Positions 60,713-64,000 of a stretch of DNA of 64,000 bases are shown piece after piece (position 1 is the stretch's first letter; each line of letters starts with the position of its first letter). The notes beneath the pieces were generated by a model. The model was not told where the DNA came from and did no database searches. It saw nothing but the letters and a program-made list of their open reading frames with translations. The DNA is from Brasilonema sp. CT11 (GTDB lineage Bacteria; Cyanobacteriota; Cyanobacteriia; Cyanobacteriales; Nostocaceae). The position numbers were made by a program, and so were the translations under genes. The stretch covers positions 62,001-126,000 of the forward strand of contig NZ_JABXYX010000006.1 of NCBI RefSeq assembly GCF_017982655.1, in the 5' to 3' direction.

Positions 60713-60959
60713 AAGTATTTATCGGAATTAATTTTTCAATTTAATATCTCAAAATCTTGACAAAGACGCAAGGACAATCAAGGTGTACGCTGTGATACAG
60801 GGTGAACAGTATGCAAATGAAAAATCAATAGGCTCGGTTGAGCCAAGATTCTTACGCAGTCAGAAATACCAACACAGCGTTCGACGAGATGGGCGTTTTT
60901 CAAGCTAAAACATATTGCGATAATGTACCTTTGAGCATTACCTGTAGAGCATTTGACTC

Positions 60960-61160
60960 CTAGCCATCATTTTCGAGTGGAAATGCCTTAATCTCATCGG
61001 ATTTTAGCGGAGGTGGAGGAGGAGGATTCCCGGCTCCTCCCCAGACGACATTACCGCCATTTATTTGTCGTAGTTCTTGGTCTGTTAATTCATAGGCTGT
61101 TGACGCGATCGGGCTATCGACTGGGTTTTTAGCCTGTCTCTTACTTTGTTTGTTGATCAT
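60960..61160 (-). CDS. double-glycine leader peptide with proline-rich core (RiPP/bacteriocin-like precursor)
   Basis: A 66-residue peptide. Residues 24-36 (ELTDQELRQINGG) form a classical double-glycine leader: E-L-x-x-x-E-L-x-x-I-x-G-G, the cleavage signal of peptidase-containing ABC exporters. The remaining core of 30 residues starts NVVWGGAGN, has six prolines in a row (46-51) and ends KSDEIKAFPLENDG. The core has no Cys and hardly any Ser or Thr, so lanthionine or sactipeptide chemistry is unlikely. No exporter or modifying enzyme is in the window. The ribosome binding site is weak. Confidence 0.65.
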   Translation of the reverse strand: MINKQSKRQAKNPVDSPIASTAYELTDQELRQINGGNVVWGGAGNPPPPPPLKSDEIKAFPLENDG

Positions 61161-61537
61161 GATTTAAGCTTTTGCAACTTCGCTGCCATCAGAAGCTTAC
61201 ATCATAAAGTGCCCAAAAAAAGCCCCTTTAGAATCGCCTTGGAGGGCTTTGTTTTTTGTGTCTGGGGTGATTGTACCTTTGGTAAAAAATCAAAAAAGAA
61301 TACATACGTACTAAAGAAAGAGATTTAGTTACCTTAAAAAAGGGGTGCGTTAGCGAAAATATCCATTATCAATAACAATATATTGAATATGAAAACTACT
61401 AAGTAGCTATTTCTTTTTCTACACTCGTAGCGGCTTCCTACCCGCTGGGACTTTGCAAGGTTCAGAGGTGCCATCAACGACTCCAGTAAATTTACCCCGC
61501 AGCAAAAGCAAAAGTATTTTATCTGTTATCTAGTTTG
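61161..61537. other. 376-bp intergenic region with terminator-like hairpin and direct-repeat copy 2
   Basis: AAAGCCC/GGGCTTT at 61219-61250 with T-runs on both sides is a possible bidirectional terminator. 61330-61371 is the second copy of the 42-bp repeat that ends the NRPS-like gene. No gene. Confidence 0.6.
61330..61371. repeat. 42-bp direct repeat, copy 2
   Basis: TACCTTAAAAAAGGGGTGCG then TTAGCGAAAATATCCATTAT and CA. Compared with copy 1 at 57508-57549 it differs at about four positions. It is not part of any gene here. Confidence 0.75.
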
Positions 61538-62650
61538 TTATTTTGCCAAAAATAACAAACTAGAATCAATCTTTTCCAAACTTGCACAACCACTGAGCGC
61601 CATAGCCACATCTAATTCATCTCGGAGAATATCAATGACATGAGCAACACCAGCTTCTCCTGCTACGGCTAATCCCCACAACACAGGACGTCCCACAAGC
61701 ACTGCTTTTGCTCCCAGTGCTAGTGCTCTGAGGATATCAGTACCTCTACGGATACCACCATCTAATAATACTTCAGCGCGATCGCCCACAGCATCTACCA
61801 CTTCAGCCAAAGCGTCAATAGATGCAACGGCTCCATCTAATTGACGCCCACCATGATTAGACACAACAATTGCCTTTGCTCCAGACTCGACAGCACGAAC
61901 AGCATCATCTGCCCGTAAAATTCCTTTCACCACCAAGGGGAGCGGACATAAAGACTCAAACCATTCTAAATCTTGCCACGTAACTGCAGGGTCAAGTTGC
62001 TGAGCAAAATAAGTAAACAATCCAGATTCCCCTTGTTTTTGGGAAATGTTCAACCCTGATAAATTTGTGAGATTAGCCAATTGCATATCTGGTGGTAGAG
62101 CAAACTCATTGCGTTTGTCTCGTTCTCGCCGTCCCAACACAGGAGCGTCTACAGTTATACAAAGTGCTTTATAACCCGCAGCATAAGCCCTTTCAACCAA
62201 GGCACGAGTTAGCCCTCTGTCTTTGTGGATGTAAAGCTGGAACCATTGGGGAGTTTGAAGATTTGTGTCGTGACGTACTGCTGCTACTTCTTCTATGCTT
62301 TTGGTAGAAAGAGTACTCAACACCATGCCAACACCAGCAGATGCAGCGGCTCTTGCTGTTGCAACTTCTCCTTGTGGATTGGCAAGACATTGAAACGCCA
62401 TCGGAGCAATCAACAAAGGTATTTGAAGCGGTTGAGCTAAAACCTCAGTTGCTAGGTTGCGCTGACTGACATCTACAAGCGATCGCGGACGAAGTTTAAA
62501 TTTTTCAAAAGCAGCGCGGTTATCCCGTAGTGTCACTTCATCCCACGCACCGCTAGCGTAGTAGTCCAAAGCCATTTTAGACAGAGATTTAGTCGCTAGC
62601 TGTTCGTATTCAAATAAGTTAAGTGGTTTAAACGATTTTAGTTTTTCCAT
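61538..62650 (-). CDS. FMN-dependent alpha-hydroxy-acid oxidase (L-lactate/glycolate oxidase-like)
   Basis: A TIM-barrel flavoenzyme of about 370 residues that oxidises L-lactate or glycolate to the 2-oxo acid, usually with O2. Motifs: LNLFEYEQLA at the start, the FMN-phosphate and substrate regions LLIAPMAFQCLANPQGE and VLSTLSTKSIEEVA, WFQLYIHKDRG, KALCITVDAPVLGRRERD, LPLVVKGIL (catalytic-site Lys) and VVSNHGGRQLDGA with the catalytic His and Arg. The sequence is close in style to the lactate-oxidase-type enzyme of Nostoc. The ATG at 62650 gives a normal N-terminus; longer TTG/ATG starts at 62719 and 62683 are possible. The gene stands alone. Confidence 0.9.
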   Translation of the reverse strand: MEKLKSFKPLNLFEYEQLATKSLSKMALDYYASGAWDEVTLRDNRAAFEKFKLRPRSLVDVSQRNLATEVLAQPLQIPLLIAPMAFQCLANPQGEVATARAAASAGVGMVLSTLSTKSIEEVAAVRHDTNLQTPQWFQLYIHKDRGLTRALVERAYAAGYKALCITVDAPVLGRRERDKRNEFALPPDMQLANLTNLSGLNISQKQGESGLFTYFAQQLDPAVTWQDLEWFESLCPLPLVVKGILRADDAVRAVESGAKAIVVSNHGGRQLDGAVASIDALAEVVDAVGDRAEVLLDGGIRRGTDILRALALGAKAVLVGRPVLWGLAVAGEAGVAHVIDILRDELDVAMALSGCASLEKIDSSLLFLAK

Positions 62651-62775
62651 CCCTGTATTCAATGCATTTATCCATACCAGCATATGAGGATAGTCAGAGT
62701 ATTTCTTGAAATTTTTCAAGTGGCATTGCTGTCTGTGCGTCGATCCAGATATGTCATTTTCAGGTTGACAGACTA

Positions 62776-63546
62776 CTAGGGCGTACTCGCTACGGCGCAG
62801 CTGTGGTCGAGCAACTCTTCCCCGCTCCCCCTGTCGCCATGCAGCAAGTTGGCTGTATCCGTTAAAAGGATAAACCCCTCGTCGCCATTCTCAAACTTTA
62901 CCCCCACTATGACAAGCGTCATAGCGCCCATGTTGTTTTGCGCCTCATGCTCCTGCAAGAGAAGGAGAAACGGATTGACGTTTCTCAGATCTGTGGAGTA
63001 GATGCGTCGCGCCCGGTAGTTATGCCTGTTCAGCTTGACCGACAGCGCTGCCCAGTCCGTGCTGATGGTGCTTAAATGCAAAAGCAGCGCCGAGCGAGTT
63101 TTGGGCGAGATGCAGTCGATATGGATATGCAGCTGGTTCTGGCTGCGCCCGTAAGCCGAATTCACTGCCAAGCCGATCTCGTCGCGCCGCAGCTTGCGCT
63201 GCAGACGCTGTGATATGAGGTCACGTGCTTCCCAGGCATATCTCCAGTATTCGGGCACGTTTTTCAATAGTAGAGCCGGACTCTCGATACCGGAAATGGC
63301 TGCGGTTGGGAGCAGCAAATATTGCGCCACGCCTACCTTGTCTTTGAGAAGCGCGTAGCCGTTCTTGAGATCGACGCGGACACAAGGTGCGGGATTGCCG
63401 CTCTGCTCCTCTTGGGGAACACAACGGTCATGTACGATATGCCACAACGCATCGCTTTTAAGCCCTATCCCCGTGGAACTCGCACAGTCCGCAAGTAACC
63501 CCATAGATAGCGTGAGCGCGAGATTTTTTATCCAATGCTTAACCAT
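62776..63546 (-). CDS. cdh: CDP-diacylglycerol pyrophosphatase (Cdh)
   Basis: A 256-residue enzyme that cleaves CDP-diacylglycerol to phosphatidate and CMP. An N-terminal hydrophobic segment (KNLALTLSMGLLADCASS) acts as signal or anchor, with a lipobox-like Cys. Family landmarks: DALWHIVHDRCVP (about 32-44), NGYALLKD, QYLLLPTAAISGIESP (about 75-90) and the HIT-like motif QNQLHIHIDC (136-145) with the catalytic His. The family is common in enterobacteria and other proteobacteria and rare in cyanobacteria. The gene is visibly richer in G and C than its neighbours, so recent acquisition is likely. The gene upstream on the same strand is a LysR-type regulator. Confidence 0.9.
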   Translation of the reverse strand: MVKHWIKNLALTLSMGLLADCASSTGIGLKSDALWHIVHDRCVPQEEQSGNPAPCVRVDLKNGYALLKDKVGVAQYLLLPTAAISGIESPALLLKNVPEYWRYAWEARDLISQRLQRKLRRDEIGLAVNSAYGRSQNQLHIHIDCISPKTRSALLLHLSTISTDWAALSVKLNRHNYRARRIYSTDLRNVNPFLLLLQEHEAQNNMGAMTLVIVGVKFENGDEGFILLTDTANLLHGDRGSGEELLDHSCAVASTP

Positions 63547-63672
63547 TTTTGTTCTCTATTTTGGCTTATTCAATCCCGATACCATTTTCGCTCTTGACTG
63601 CTTTTGTGCTTCGGTGGTTTAGTGTTCATTAGACATCTCCGAAATATAAGCACGGCTAATGTGCCGACTTAC

Positions 63673-64000
63673 TCAGCATCCATCAGACGCCTGTTCTTGT
63701 TCAAGTTGAGCAAAGTAATCAATCAAAAACTGGCGAAATAGTCGCGCTGCCGATGATAAGTAATGTTCTTCTCGCCATGCAACACCAATTGTTCGCTGAC
63801 AAAGCGGATTTGTAATGTGCAACTTGACTGGGATTAGTTCGTCAATACAACGCCACGCAAGTGCTGGAATCAATCCAACGCCGAGTCCCTTTGCCACTAA
63901 ACCACGGACGATCGTTAACTCGTCACCTTCAAAAGTGACTGTTGGTTCAAATCCTGCTTGGCGACAGAGTTGATCAATCTGTTCCCGTAAGCTATAACCT
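63673..64000 (-). CDS. LysR-family transcriptional regulator, C-terminal part (gene continues beyond the window)
   Basis: The frame is open to the right edge. The visible 108 residues (GYSLREQIDQLCRQAGFEPT, VTFEGDELTIVRGLVAKGLG, VGLIPALAW) are the second half of the LysR substrate-binding domain. The G-V-G-L-I-P motif is followed by the usual RTIGVAWREEHYLSSAARLF and a terminal helix. The DNA-binding N-terminus lies outside the window. It is 126 bp upstream of the cdh gene on the same strand; whether it controls cdh is open. The effector is unknown. Confidence 0.88.
   Translation of the reverse strand, partial: GYSLREQIDQLCRQAGFEPTVTFEGDELTIVRGLVAKGLGVGLIPALAWRCIDELIPVKLHITNPLCQRTIGVAWREEHYLSSAARLFRQFLIDYFAQLEQEQASDGC

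Noticed and set aside
60960-61160. A microviridin or lanthipeptide precursor
   Set aside because: The leader lacks the PFFARFL motif, the core lacks the TxKxPSD pattern and has no Cys, so only a generic GG-leader call is made.

Overview
This 64 kb window comes from a cyanobacterium, very probably a filamentous, heterocystous-type (Nostocales-like) one. It carries psbV, petE and petJ, many GCGATCGC (HIP1) octamers, several heptameric short tandem repeats, two-partner-secretion haemagglutinins, an RRM-type RNA-binding protein and an SLH/OprB porin. Roughly half of the genes are core housekeeping functions. The rest is accessory DNA, with insertion-sequence remains and palindromic repeats between genes.

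Layout. 0-13 kb: a GNAT acetyltransferase, secF-secD, a degraded IS605/TnpB-like end, the pyruvate dehydrogenase E1 beta gene, a small HTH regulator with an AT-hook-like tail, hemB, a DUF4870 membrane protein, prfC and a GMC oxidoreductase, followed by about 1.5 kb of degenerate DNA with an IS5-type transposase remnant. 13-21.3 kb: a complete but scattered urease cluster on the minus strand, in transcription order ureA, a beta/gamma-crystallin-ureB fusion, (a BNR propeller gene on the plus strand), ureG-ureD-ureE-ureF with overlapping ends, an IS982-type element inserted at the ureF stop codon, then ureC. 21.3-31 kb: an eroded gene, an RNA-binding protein, a GT4 glycosyltransferase, a TPS haemagglutinin and an NFACT protein. 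31-42 kb: an iron-type porin with a distal Fur-box-like palindrome, the electron carriers psbV, petE and petJ, a long TonB-like protein, a lipase, a divergent cytochrome b6-like protein and a Na+/H+ antiporter. 42-50 kb: tRNA-Glu(UUC) with a clear promoter, a histidine kinase with an altered H-box followed by an SRPBCC protein, a cluster of small cyanobacterial proteins with an RHH regulator, an RHH-TOBE protein, a DUF427 protein and a stand-alone PstS C-lobe. 50-64 kb: recQ, an amino-acid/ethanolamine-type permease, a one-module A-PCP-reductase NRPS-like enzyme, a second TPS haemagglutinin, an EF-hand protein, a GG-leader peptide, an L-lactate/glycolate oxidase-like enzyme, a proteobacterial-looking CDP-diacylglycerol pyrophosphatase and the end of a LysR regulator.

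How the genes fit together. The seven urease genes would assemble a nickel urease. UreE, with its His-rich tail, UreG, UreF and UreD load nickel into UreABC, and the beta subunit carries an extra putative calcium-binding domain. psbV, petE and petJ serve photosystem II oxygen evolution and the b6f-to-photosystem I step. tRNA-Glu and hemB both serve the C5 route to tetrapyrroles.

The most unusual observations are the crystallin-UreB fusion, the cytochrome b6 paralogue lacking one haem b ligand, the kinase whose phospho-acceptor His codon appears converted to Asp by the base that makes a HIP1 site, and a 3.8 kb segment (TPS protein, EF-hand protein, GG-leader peptide) bounded by 42-bp direct repeats, one of which overlaps the 3' end of the NRPS-like gene. 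All functional statements rest on sequence reading alone; no database search was run.
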